DNA of 64,000 bases. Origin: Catelliglobosispora koreensis DSM 44566. Lineage in GTDB: Bacteria; Actinomycetota; Actinomycetes; Mycobacteriales; Micromonosporaceae. Where the stretch lies: NCBI RefSeq assembly GCF_000379685.1, contig NZ_KB903290.1:62001-126000 (forward strand). The letters run 5' to 3'. The notes beneath the pieces were generated by a model. It saw only the letters and a list, made by a program, of their open reading frames with translations. It searched no databases and was not told the origin of the DNA. Shown here piece after piece: positions 33,919-41,865 of the stretch; the first letter of the stretch is position 1, and each line of letters begins with the position of its first letter. The translations under genes were made by a program, and so were the position numbers.

Positions 33919-35267
33919 TAGCTGGAGGCGGGCAGGTTTTGGCCGGCGCCGAAGTATCGGGCGCGCAAGGTGGTTTCCGCGGGATCGTAGGTGTGGCGGA
34001 ACAGGCCGCGGCGGCGCAGTTCCGGGATGAGCAGGTCGCAGAGGTCGTCGATGCCGCCGCTGGGTGGGCACGGGTAGAGGTTGAATCCATCCACATCAGA
34101 TAGTTCGAGCCAGCGTTCCATGCGGTCAGCGACCTGTTCTGGGGTGCCAAATAGGGCAGTCCGGTCGAACGGGTGGGGGCGACGCGGGGTGGCGATCAGA
34201 CGGCGGATGTCGGCGATCGTCCAGGTTCGGTTGCGCGACAACGTGTCCAGAAACTTGATGATTGACAGGCCGTCCTGGCCGAGGACCTCGAACGCGTCGG
34301 CATCCGGGGGGTACGAGGCGATATCCACGCCCACCCAAGCACACCACTTGGCTAGCAGCCCTTCGGTGCTCGTCAGCGCGAAGAACGCTTCGGCCTGTGC
34401 TTCACAGTCAGCCGGAGTCTCGCCGAGGATGAGGGGCATCCCCTGGAGCACTTTGAGATCGGCGCGTCCCCGGCCGAAACTGGCCGCGAGCTGACGTAAC
34501 TTCGCGACCTGTTCAGCACCGGCGCGCGGCGCTGGCAACGTCACGAAGGCGACCTCGGCGTGCTTGGCGGCGAAGGCCATGCCGCGTGAACTCGCGCCAG
34601 CCTGGTAGAGCACGGGGGTCCGCTGTGGCGAGGGCTCACATGGGTGTGGCCCGCGTAGGTGATACCACTGTCCTTTGTGGCCGACATCGCGTACCAGATC
34701 GGTGTTCACCAGCACGTCAGAGGCGGCGTCGGCGATCAGCGCGCCGTCTTGCCAGCTGTCCTCCCACATCGAACGGGTTAGCGAAACGTATTCTTCGGCG
34801 CGGTCGTAGCGTTCGTCGTGGGAGATGTAGTCGCACAGCCCGGCGGCCTGCCCGAGGCGGATGTCGGAGACGACGATGTTCCAGCCGATGCGGCCGCCGC
34901 TGAGGTGATCGAGCGTGGAGAACAACCGTGCGCACTGGTAGGGCGCGTGGTACGACGTCGAGTAGGTCACCGCGAGCCCAAGGTGGCGGGTCACCGCCGC
35001 GAGCGCCGACACGACCGGGATCGGGTCGAGCGCTGGCACCTGGACGCCGTGGCGCAAGGCGGCGTGCCACGAGCCTTGGTACACGTCGAAGATGCCGTGG
35101 ATGTCGGCGAAGAACAGCGCGTCGACGCAGGCTTGCTCTAGCCGTTGTGCCATCCAGATCCAGTAGTCCAGAGAACGGTAGCCTGTCGCGCTGCGGTCAC
35201 CTGGGTGCCGCCACATGCCGTCGAGCATGGGTGCGGGTGTGCACTGCGTCAGGACGTTGAGGTGCAT
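33918..35267 (-). CDS. LLM-class flavin monooxygenase, NtaA/SnaA/DszA type
   Basis: A 449-residue enzyme of the FMNH2-dependent luciferase-like family that includes nitrilotriacetate, pristinamycin IIA and dibenzothiophene-sulfone monooxygenases. Characteristic stretches are HPGDRSATGYRSLDYWIWMAQ near the N-terminus, YSTSYHAPYQCARLFSTLDHLSGGRIGWNIV in the barrel, and YQAGASSRGMAFAAKHAE around the flavin site. Reduced FMN must come from a separate reductase, none of which lies nearby. The start is 3 nt from the stop of the FAD oxidoreductase gene, so both are in one leftward operon with the O-methyltransferase. Substrate unknown; a tailoring or N-hydroxylation role is inferred. Confidence 0.87.
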   Translation of the reverse strand: MHLNVLTQCTPAPMLDGMWRHPGDRSATGYRSLDYWIWMAQRLEQACVDALFFADIHGIFDVYQGSWHAALRHGVQVPALDPIPVVSALAAVTRHLGLAVTYSTSYHAPYQCARLFSTLDHLSGGRIGWNIVVSDIRLGQAAGLCDYISHDERYDRAEEYVSLTRSMWEDSWQDGALIADAASDVLVNTDLVRDVGHKGQWYHLRGPHPCEPSPQRTPVLYQAGASSRGMAFAAKHAEVAFVTLPAPRAGAEQVAKLRQLAASFGRGRADLKVLQGMPLILGETPADCEAQAEAFFALTSTEGLLAKWCAWVGVDIASYPPDADAFEVLGQDGLSIIKFLDTLSRNRTWTIADIRRLIATPRRPHPFDRTALFGTPEQVADRMERWLELSDVDGFNLYPCPPSGGIDDLCDLLIPELRRRGLFRHTYDPAETTLRARYFGAGQNLPASS

Positions 35268-35270
35268 CGG

Positions 35271-36716
35271 CTAGCTCCGGGCGCGCAGATACCGGTAGAT
35301 CGCGCTGAGGCGGTTGCGGTCGGCGTGCGGGCCGGTCAGGTACATCATGATGTCGGGGCCAAGGCCGTAATCGCCGCTGAGCACTTGGTAGACTGTGGAT
35401 CCCTGGGCGCGGAAGAGGTCGTTAAGGGTATTGGACGACACTTCGGCGGGCGCTTTCGCCTGTGCCTCAAACCATCCGGCGGACATGTGCAGCGCGTATT
35501 CGGCTATGGACTCCTGTGGTGTCCACGTGCGAATCGGATCGCGGCCGGGGCTGAACGGGTGCTTGATGGTTCCGCCCTTGCCGAGGATCTCGCTGGCGGC
35601 ATGTTCGGCGAGCACGGGTGCGCAGTGGAAGCCGTCGCGGTACGTGCCGGTCAGCAGATAGAGGCCGGCCAGGCTGGTCCAGCCGATGAGGGGAAAGCCG
35701 TCGAGGGTGACGGGCCGGTTGCCGTTGCGCCATTGCACCATGTTGTGCAGGGCGATGTTCTCGTCGAGTTGCTCCATCGCGCATTCGGCGAGGAACCGGG
35801 CCATGGCCAGGTAGCCTTCGAACTGGGGCTCCTCGAACAGAATGTTAGTGGCGCCAAGGTATTCCAGCCCGTTGCCGAGCGGCACGAGGTGCAGGCCGCA
35901 TGATCCAGAGCGGTTCGGTGAGCGCACCACGGCGTTGAAGGCGCCGCCTTTCATCCGCCGCCCGACCAAGGCCGTTCCGGATCCGGCGAACATAGGCATC
36001 AGTTCGTGGCGGGGGAGCACCGGTTGAGCGAGGCGTCCGGTGTGTGCGCCAGCGGCGCCAACGATGGTGCCGGCGGACATTTCGGAGCCGTCGGTCAGCC
36101 GCACTCCCGTTGCCCGGCCGGCGCTGGTGAGGATCTCCTCGACCTGGCCGTCCACTATGGACACACCGGCTTCGCGTGCCGCCTCTTCCATCAGGGACAG
36201 CACTTGGTTGCTGTCAACGGCGCCTTCCGCTGGCAGGTGGACGATGCGCAGGGCGCGTGCGCTGGTGCGCGGCTGGTAGGCGCGGATGTCGCTGGCTTGG
36301 GCTGGTGCCCACGGCTCGCTGTAGTCATCGAGGGCTTGCAGCATCGCCTCGAAGTTCAGCGAATCTAGTTGCCCGCCAACGGCATTGAGCAGGACAAAGG
36401 TGCCCTCGACCGCTCGCAGCTTTTCGCCCCGGCGTTGCGCGAGCGTTTCCAGTTTGGTCAAGACGCTGGGCCAGCGGCGGTGTGCGGTCAGGGACAGCTC
36501 GAATTTCGCCTGGGCGGCCGGGCTGGCAAGGGTGTCCTTGGTGACTTCACCAAAACAGCCGAGCATGGCGCCCGCGGCCTTGCTGGCCGCACCGGGACGG
36601 CCGGATGGGCCGATCAGGGTCACGGTGCATTCCTGCGAGACGGCGAGTTCCGTGGCGAGGAAGAGCCCGATAGCGCCATTGCCGATCACGATGACATCTG
36701 TGTTGCGGTGCGTCAT
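35271..36716 (-). CDS. FAD-dependent oxidoreductase, DAO/glycine-oxidase-like
   Basis: A 481-residue flavoenzyme. VIVIGNGAIGLFLATELA is the N-terminal dinucleotide-binding motif, ASKAAGAMLGCFGE follows as in amine and D-amino-acid oxidases, and NRPVTLDGFPLIGWTSLAGLYLLTGTYRDGFHCAP is the C-terminal FAD-contacting block. A C-terminal extension of about 90 residues is not standard. It should oxidise a C-N bond of an amine or amino acid. The gene sits between the O-methyltransferase (56 nt upstream) and the LLM monooxygenase (3 nt downstream). Confidence 0.83.
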   Translation of the reverse strand: MTHRNTDVIVIGNGAIGLFLATELAVSQECTVTLIGPSGRPGAASKAAGAMLGCFGEVTKDTLASPAAQAKFELSLTAHRRWPSVLTKLETLAQRRGEKLRAVEGTFVLLNAVGGQLDSLNFEAMLQALDDYSEPWAPAQASDIRAYQPRTSARALRIVHLPAEGAVDSNQVLSLMEEAAREAGVSIVDGQVEEILTSAGRATGVRLTDGSEMSAGTIVGAAGAHTGRLAQPVLPRHELMPMFAGSGTALVGRRMKGGAFNAVVRSPNRSGSCGLHLVPLGNGLEYLGATNILFEEPQFEGYLAMARFLAECAMEQLDENIALHNMVQWRNGNRPVTLDGFPLIGWTSLAGLYLLTGTYRDGFHCAPVLAEHAASEILGKGGTIKHPFSPGRDPIRTWTPQESIAEYALHMSAGWFEAQAKAPAEVSSNTLNDLFRAQGSTVYQVLSGDYGLGPDIMMYLTGPHADRNRLSAIYRYLRARS

Positions 36717-36772
36717 GTGTCTCTCCAGACACCCTTAGCCCGGACGTTGCGCCCGAGCCTATGCGTGGCGGT

Positions 36773-37819
36773 TCAAGGATTCAATACATTGACATATTCA
36801 GCATTTACGATTGCCTCGATCACCGGGAACATTGCGGTGCTGGCAGTGCTGATGATGGTGAACCCGCATTCGGCCAGGAGCGCTTCGAGTTCTTCTTGGG
36901 TTCGGGTGATGCCGCCCAGCATCGCCATACTCAGGAGGTCGTATACCTTGCCGACGGAGAACTCGTCGCCGTCGGTGACCACCGGATCGAGCACGACCAG
37001 CCGCGCGTGCCGCGGCATCGCCGCCCGGATATTGCCGAGCAGCAGTTTGGCGCGCTGGTCATCCCAGTCGTAGAGCACCCGTTTGAGCACATAACGATCG
37101 GCACAGATGGCAACGGCGGCGAAGAAGTCCCCGGCGACCACGTCACAGCGGTCGAGCACACCGGCTTGGGCGAGGCGCTGTGGCGCGGTGGCGGTCACGT
37201 GTGGCAGGTCCAGCAGCACGCCACGCAGGTGCTTGTGCCGGGCGAGCACTCCGGCCAGAAAGGCGCCGTTGTTGCCGCCGATGTCAGCGATCACCTCAGC
37301 GTCTTCCCAGCGGTAGGCGTGCAGCATGGCCCGCAACTCCAGCTTGGTGCCCGCCTCCTGGATGCCGTCGTAGCGTTTGGCGTCTTCGGGCGTCTTGGCT
37401 AGATGTTCGTAGTAGCTGACGCCGTGCACATGCTCGAAGGCGGGCTCTCCGGTCCTGACCGTGTGATCGAAGAACGCCCAGGCCTGAAAATTGCTCGGCA
37501 CCAGGGTGTAGGCCTGTGCCAGAGACAAAGGGTGGTCGCTGCGCAGGAGCGCGCCCATTTCCGTGAGCCCAAAATGTCCAGGCGACGTTTCGGTGAATAG
37601 GCCTTTGCCCGCGAGGGTACGCAGCACGCGCCGCAGTGACGGTGCGTGCGCGCCAGCTGATTGTGCGATCTCCTCGACGGGGCGTGGGCCGTCGCGCAGC
37701 AGGTCGGCCACGCGCAGGTCGCAGATCACCCGGATCGCGAACGGGACGATGTAGTCCGCTATTTCCTGCACGTGGTACAGCGACGACATGAGGCCTGACC
37801 TGTTCACCAAATCCGGCAT
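36773..37819 (-). CDS. SAM-dependent O-methyltransferase (plant-OMT/Methyltransf_2 type)
   Basis: A 348-residue enzyme. The N-terminal winged-helix dimerisation domain (VICDLRVADLLRDGPRPVEEIAQ ... LRRVLRTLAGKGLF) precedes a Rossmann domain with VIADIGGNNGAFLAGVL, the SAM loop, and DRYVLKRVLYDWDDQRAKLLL, where His of the family catalytic His is not obvious (LKRVLYDW replaces LKHVLHDW). This Arg/Tyr substitution may mean altered chemistry, as some members of this fold are not O-methyltransferases. ATG 37819 is used; 37831 and 37789 are alternatives. It leads the leftward operon and diverges from the P450. Confidence 0.82.
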   Translation of the reverse strand: MPDLVNRSGLMSSLYHVQEIADYIVPFAIRVICDLRVADLLRDGPRPVEEIAQSAGAHAPSLRRVLRTLAGKGLFTETSPGHFGLTEMGALLRSDHPLSLAQAYTLVPSNFQAWAFFDHTVRTGEPAFEHVHGVSYYEHLAKTPEDAKRYDGIQEAGTKLELRAMLHAYRWEDAEVIADIGGNNGAFLAGVLARHKHLRGVLLDLPHVTATAPQRLAQAGVLDRCDVVAGDFFAAVAICADRYVLKRVLYDWDDQRAKLLLGNIRAAMPRHARLVVLDPVVTDGDEFSVGKVYDLLSMAMLGGITRTQEELEALLAECGFTIISTASTAMFPVIEAIVNAEYVNVLNP

Positions 37820-37893
37820 GCCGGCTAGCATAGCGACACTCTGATGAATGGAGATATCTAAGTTTGTAGAAAAGCCGGTGAGCGGAGAATCGC

Positions 37894-39168
37894 ATGCGGA
37901 CGGCGCAGACACTTGCCTCGGACGAATACTTCGCGGCAGTGACGGCCGCGTCCTATCAGGACGACCCTTACTCCTGTCTGTCCGCGTTGCGGGAGGCGGG
38001 AGCGGTGCACCGGTCATCGTCGGGCATCTGGCTCGTCACCCGCTACGAAGACGCCGCCCGGCTGCTGAAAGACCCGCGCCTGAGCAACGACACGGTGACG
38101 GCGGCCGAGCAAACGGCGGCTGTCGTGCGCGGCAGTGCCCGGTCCAGCGGCTACCGGCTGCCACAGCCGGTAACCACCTTGGACCCGCCCGAGCACAAGC
38201 GGGTGCGCACGTTGTTAGGGCAGGCGATGGGAGCCGATCTGACGGCCCGCTTGCGACCTCGTATCGACGCGGTCATCGGCGAACTCGTTGACCGCATCCG
38301 AGCAGGGGACAGCGAAGGCGATCTGGTGGCCGACTTCGCGCTGCCCCTTCCGTTGACGATTACGGGCGAGCTTCTCGGCGTACCCCCGGAAGATCTTTCG
38401 AAAGTGCGGGCCTGGGGCGAGGCGCTGGCGCGCAATGGTGATCCAGAATTCCTTGTTAGCGCGGCCGATCGCGCGCACGGTGCCGCGGCGGAGGAAGAAT
38501 TCGCGACCTACTTCGCTTCGCTGACACTGCAACGACGGCGTTCCGGCGGCACAGACATGATCGCCGCGCTGTCCACGGCGAAACCACACCCTGTCGCCGG
38601 CCGGATGTCGTTTGCCGAACGGGTCGTCAACGGCATGTTCCTGTTCATCAACGGGTATCACAACACGGTAAGCTTGATTAGCCTGACTGTCCTTGCACTG
38701 CTTCGCTTTCCAGACCAGCTCGCCGCGTTGCGCGCCGATCCTGGGCTCGCGGCGGCGGCCGTGTCCGAGGCGATGCGTTACGACAGCCCGATTCAGTCGA
38801 TCGCGCGGGTGACTGTCGCGGACTACGCCGTCGGTGGGCGGACCGTCCCCGCTGGACAGCAAGTAATGTCGCTGATTGGTGCCGCACACCGCGATCCGCG
38901 TGCGTTCGCCAGCCCGGATCGCCTTGATATCAAGCGAAAGGGCGCGCTGCCCGCGCTGTCATTCGGGTCGGGCGCGCACTACTGCATGGGTGCCGCGCTG
39001 GCACGTCTACAAGCCCAGGCCGCGGTCTCGGCCATCGTGCTGTCCTTTCCGGAGCTGGAGCTGGCCGGGGAGCCCGAGTGGCATCCCACGATCGCGTTGC
39101 GTGGCCTGCGGCGTCTGCCCGTCCAGTACCGGCAATCTTCCGCCTCAACCGCAGGAGCGACAACGTGA
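37894..39168 (+). CDS. Cytochrome P450 with atypical I-helix
   Basis: A 424-residue P450. The heme loop FGSGAHYCMG (Cys364) and the ExxR motif (EAMR) are intact. The I-helix, normally AGxxT with an acid, reads INGYHNTVSL (residues 252-261): His256 and Asn257 take the places of the acid-alcohol pair used for proton delivery. P450s lacking this pair often have unusual reactions or use substrate groups for oxygen activation. Its TGA overlaps the carbamoyltransferase GTG (GTGA), so the two are coupled. It diverges from the methyltransferase operon and belongs to the second biosynthetic locus. Confidence 0.9.
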   Translation: MRTAQTLASDEYFAAVTAASYQDDPYSCLSALREAGAVHRSSSGIWLVTRYEDAARLLKDPRLSNDTVTAAEQTAAVVRGSARSSGYRLPQPVTTLDPPEHKRVRTLLGQAMGADLTARLRPRIDAVIGELVDRIRAGDSEGDLVADFALPLPLTITGELLGVPPEDLSKVRAWGEALARNGDPEFLVSAADRAHGAAAEEEFATYFASLTLQRRRSGGTDMIAALSTAKPHPVAGRMSFAERVVNGMFLFINGYHNTVSLISLTVLALLRFPDQLAALRADPGLAAAAVSEAMRYDSPIQSIARVTVADYAVGGRTVPAGQQVMSLIGAAHRDPRAFASPDRLDIKRKGALPALSFGSGAHYCMGAALARLQAQAAVSAIVLSFPELELAGEPEWHPTIALRGLRRLPVQYRQSSASTAGATT

Positions 39169-40883
39169 CATCTCGCCTTGTTCTCGGTGTCAACATCGGT
39201 TTCCACGACAGCTCCGCGGCGTTGTTGCGCGGCGGACAGCTTTGCCACCTCGTCGAACAGGAGAAGGTGAGCAGGCGAAAGTACGCGCTTGGCCAAACGC
39301 CGGCGCTGGCCGTGGCCGCGTGCCTTAAAGCCAGTGGTGTAGCGGCCGAAGAGGTTGAGGCGGTGGCGATCGGGTGGGACTACCGGCTGCTGGGCATCGC
39401 CGATCACCCGCGGTTCCGGCCGGAATCGCTTGCTACGATGGTGTTCGGCGCCCACGTGCCCGATCCGGTCCCGCCGATGCGCTGGGTGCCCCATCACCTC
39501 GCCCATGCCGCGAGTGCGTACTACAGCTGCGGATTGGACAATGCCGCCATCCTTGTCGTGGACGGAGCGGGCGAATCGCAGAGCGCCACCATCGCCTATG
39601 GCCACGACGGGCACATCAGCATCCTGAGGGAGTGGCCGATCGCCCAGTCGCTGGGTTTCCTTTACGGTGGCGCCGCACAGTGGGCGGGCCTCGGCGAGTG
39701 GGGTGCCGGCAAACTCATGGGACTGGCCGCCTATGGCCGGGCCCGGGCGGGATTCCTGGGCCGGCGGCTGCCCGACGGGTACGAGCTCACCATCAAGGTG
39801 CCGCCAGGCGATACCGTGAGCGGGCGCCCCAGCCGCCTGCCCTCGCTGCGCTTTGACCCAGCGTTGCAAGCCGCGACGCAGGAGATGTTTTCCTGCCACT
39901 TCCCATTTGCCCAGCGCCGCAACGAAGGTGCCATCGCGTACGCCGATTTCGCCGCGACCGTTCAGCATTGCCTGGAAGAAGCAGCTCTCGGTCTTGCCGA
40001 CGAAGCACAACGGCTCACCGGAGCCGACACTCTTGTCATCGCCGGTGGTGTGGGAATGAACTGCTCGATGGTAGGACGGCTGTTGCGCGACGCGCCGTTT
40101 CGCCGGATCTGGCTGCCGCCGGTGGCCAACGACGTCGGGGTGTCGCTGGGGGCGGCGTTGCTGCAAGCCAGTGAGGACAAGGACTTCGCGCCCACGGCAC
40201 TGTCGCATCCGTATTGGTCGCTGGGACTCGACGAGCAGGACGCCGGGGAAGCGATACGGGCGGTGGGATTGCCCATGCGTTCGGTCGCGGGTGTGTTGCC
40301 GCGGGTCGTGGCGGCAGCGATCGCCTCGGGACAGGTGGTGGGCTGGGCACGGGGGCGTGGCGAGATCGGGCAGCGCGCGCTGGGTGCCCGGAGCCTGCTG
40401 GCTGACCCGCGCGATCGGTACAGTTTGGAGCGTCTCAACCTCCTGAAGGGACGGGAGATGTGGCGCCCGGCCGCGCCGAGTGTCCTCGCCGAGCATGTGG
40501 ACGACGTCATGGCGACGCCGGTTGGCGATCCGGCCAGGTTCATGCTCGCTGCCGGGCAGGTGCGCCAGGCGATGCATCAGATGATGCCCGCGACCACCCA
40601 CGTCGATGGCTCCGCGCGGCCGCAACGGGTCGAGCAGGCGGCCAACCCGGCCTACTGGGCGATGATTGACCAGTTCCGGCAACTGACCGGCGTTCCGGCG
40701 GTGCTGAACACGTCGTTCAACCTCGCGGGCGACCCGATCGTGAACACCGCGCAGGAGGCGCTGGACACCTTCGTGCGCGCGGACGGCATCGATCTGCTGG
40801 TAGTCGAGAATCTTCTGGTCGCGCGCGGCGAGAAGGACTTGGAGGAAGCACTCAACCGGCTAGAAACGAACGACGTCGCCTAA
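39165..40883 (+). CDS. Carbamoyltransferase, NodU/CmcH/TobZ family
   Basis: A 572-residue enzyme from GTG 39165. The N-terminal YrdC-unrelated Kae1-like domain has GVNIGFHDSSAALL and HHLAHAASAYY, the metal-binding His pair. The C-terminal part has WARGRGEIGQRALGARSLLADPRD and TSFNLAGDPIVNT, which define the natural-product O-carbamoyltransferases that use carbamoyl phosphate and ATP. It would transfer a carbamoyl group to a hydroxyl of a sugar or other scaffold. It is translationally coupled to the P450. Its last 24 nt overlap the opposite aldo-keto reductase gene. It is the clearest sign that this locus makes a decorated small molecule. Confidence 0.93.
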   Translation: MTSRLVLGVNIGFHDSSAALLRGGQLCHLVEQEKVSRRKYALGQTPALAVAACLKASGVAAEEVEAVAIGWDYRLLGIADHPRFRPESLATMVFGAHVPDPVPPMRWVPHHLAHAASAYYSCGLDNAAILVVDGAGESQSATIAYGHDGHISILREWPIAQSLGFLYGGAAQWAGLGEWGAGKLMGLAAYGRARAGFLGRRLPDGYELTIKVPPGDTVSGRPSRLPSLRFDPALQAATQEMFSCHFPFAQRRNEGAIAYADFAATVQHCLEEAALGLADEAQRLTGADTLVIAGGVGMNCSMVGRLLRDAPFRRIWLPPVANDVGVSLGAALLQASEDKDFAPTALSHPYWSLGLDEQDAGEAIRAVGLPMRSVAGVLPRVVAAAIASGQVVGWARGRGEIGQRALGARSLLADPRDRYSLERLNLLKGREMWRPAAPSVLAEHVDDVMATPVGDPARFMLAAGQVRQAMHQMMPATTHVDGSARPQRVEQAANPAYWAMIDQFRQLTGVPAVLNTSFNLAGDPIVNTAQEALDTFVRADGIDLLVVENLLVARGEKDLEEALNRLETNDVA

Positions 40884-41807
40884 CGCCTCGTCGATCGCGG
40901 TCAGTGTGTCATCACCTAGTTCGATGCCGCTCGCCTTGGCGTTTTCGGCCAGCTGCGCGGGTTTCGTGGCGCCGACGAGTGCGGCGCTGACGCTCCGCTC
41001 ACGCAACACCCAGGCCAGGGCGAGCTGGGACAGGGTCAGGCCCGCCTGCGCGGCGACCGGCTCCAGCCGGGCGACGGCGGCGAGCACCTCCGGGCGCAGG
41101 TAACCCGACATTTGCTTGACGTGCCACGGGTTGGCGCCACGGGAGTCGCCGGCTGGCCCGGTCGCCGTGCTGTATTTTCCGGTCAGGACGCCCTGGGCCA
41201 GTGGCGAATAGGCGAGCTGGCCGATGCCGTTAGCTTCGCAGAGCCCAAAGACTTCCTTTTCCGGCACCCGCCACAGCATTGAATACTGTGGCTGGCTGGA
41301 AACGAACGCGACGCCGCCGGCCAGTTCGAGGGCTTCGCTGATCTGTTGCGGTGTCCATTCGCTAAACCCGACGTAGCGCACCTTTCCCTGGGCGACGACC
41401 TCGGTCAGCGCCTGCATTGTTTCGGCTAGGGGAGTGACGCTGTCGTACCGGTGACACTGGTAGAGGTCGATGTAGTCGGTGCTGAGCCTGCTCAGGGAGG
41501 CGTCGCACTGCTGGCGGATCTGGTTGGCTGACAGTCCCAGCTGGCCGCGGCCCATGGGGAAATACACTTTGGTGGCGAGCACATAGGACGAGCGGTCGAT
41601 CCCGTGCAAAGCGGCGGCCAGGGCGCGTTCACCGGCGCCCATGCCGTAGACGTTGGCCGTGTCAAACAGGTTGATGCCCACATCAAGCGCGGCGTGTACG
41701 CAGTCGGCGGACGCCTTGTCGTCGAGTGCGTCGCCGTAGGTTAGCCACGACCCGAGGGCGATCTCTGAGACGGTGAGGCTGCTTTGGCCAAGCTGCCGGT
41801 AGCGCAT
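40860..41807 (-). CDS. Aldo-keto reductase
   Basis: A 315-residue NADPH-dependent (beta/alpha)8 reductase. The catalytic tetrad is Asp49, Tyr54, Lys80 and His119 (FDTANVYG, ATKVYF, QCHRYD); the cofactor-binding end is GATKPAQLAENAKA. The sequence resembles the YghZ/Kv-beta-like subgroup that reduces aldehydes and methylglyoxal. ATG 41807 follows AGGAGG closely. It diverges from the carboxylesterase gene across a TCCAAATATTTGGA palindrome and converges on the carbamoyltransferase. Confidence 0.9.
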   Translation of the reverse strand: MRYRQLGQSSLTVSEIALGSWLTYGDALDDKASADCVHAALDVGINLFDTANVYGMGAGERALAAALHGIDRSSYVLATKVYFPMGRGQLGLSANQIRQQCDASLSRLSTDYIDLYQCHRYDSVTPLAETMQALTEVVAQGKVRYVGFSEWTPQQISEALELAGGVAFVSSQPQYSMLWRVPEKEVFGLCEANGIGQLAYSPLAQGVLTGKYSTATGPAGDSRGANPWHVKQMSGYLRPEVLAAVARLEPVAAQAGLTLSQLALAWVLRERSVSAALVGATKPAQLAENAKASGIELGDDTLTAIDEALGDVVRF

Positions 41808-41827
41808 CCCAACCTCCTGTGCATACA

Positions 41828-41841
41828 TCCAAATATTTGGA
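41828..41841. promoter_or_regulatory. Perfect 14-nt palindrome between divergent reductase and esterase genes
   Basis: TCCAAATATTTGGA is self-complementary and lies in the 58-nt gap between the aldo-keto reductase start (41807) and the esterase start (41866). Its position and AT core suggest an operator or overlapping -10 region for both. No regulator gene is adjacent. Confidence 0.5.
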
Positions 41842-41865
41842 AGCCTAGCAGTCTCGCGGCATACT

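Noticed and set aside
38979-40682. Long reverse-strand open frame (567 codons) opposite the carbamoyltransferase gene
   Set aside because: It is antisense to a gene with clear catalytic motifs; its translation is rich in Arg, His and Gly without any domain, as expected for a GC-rich shadow frame.
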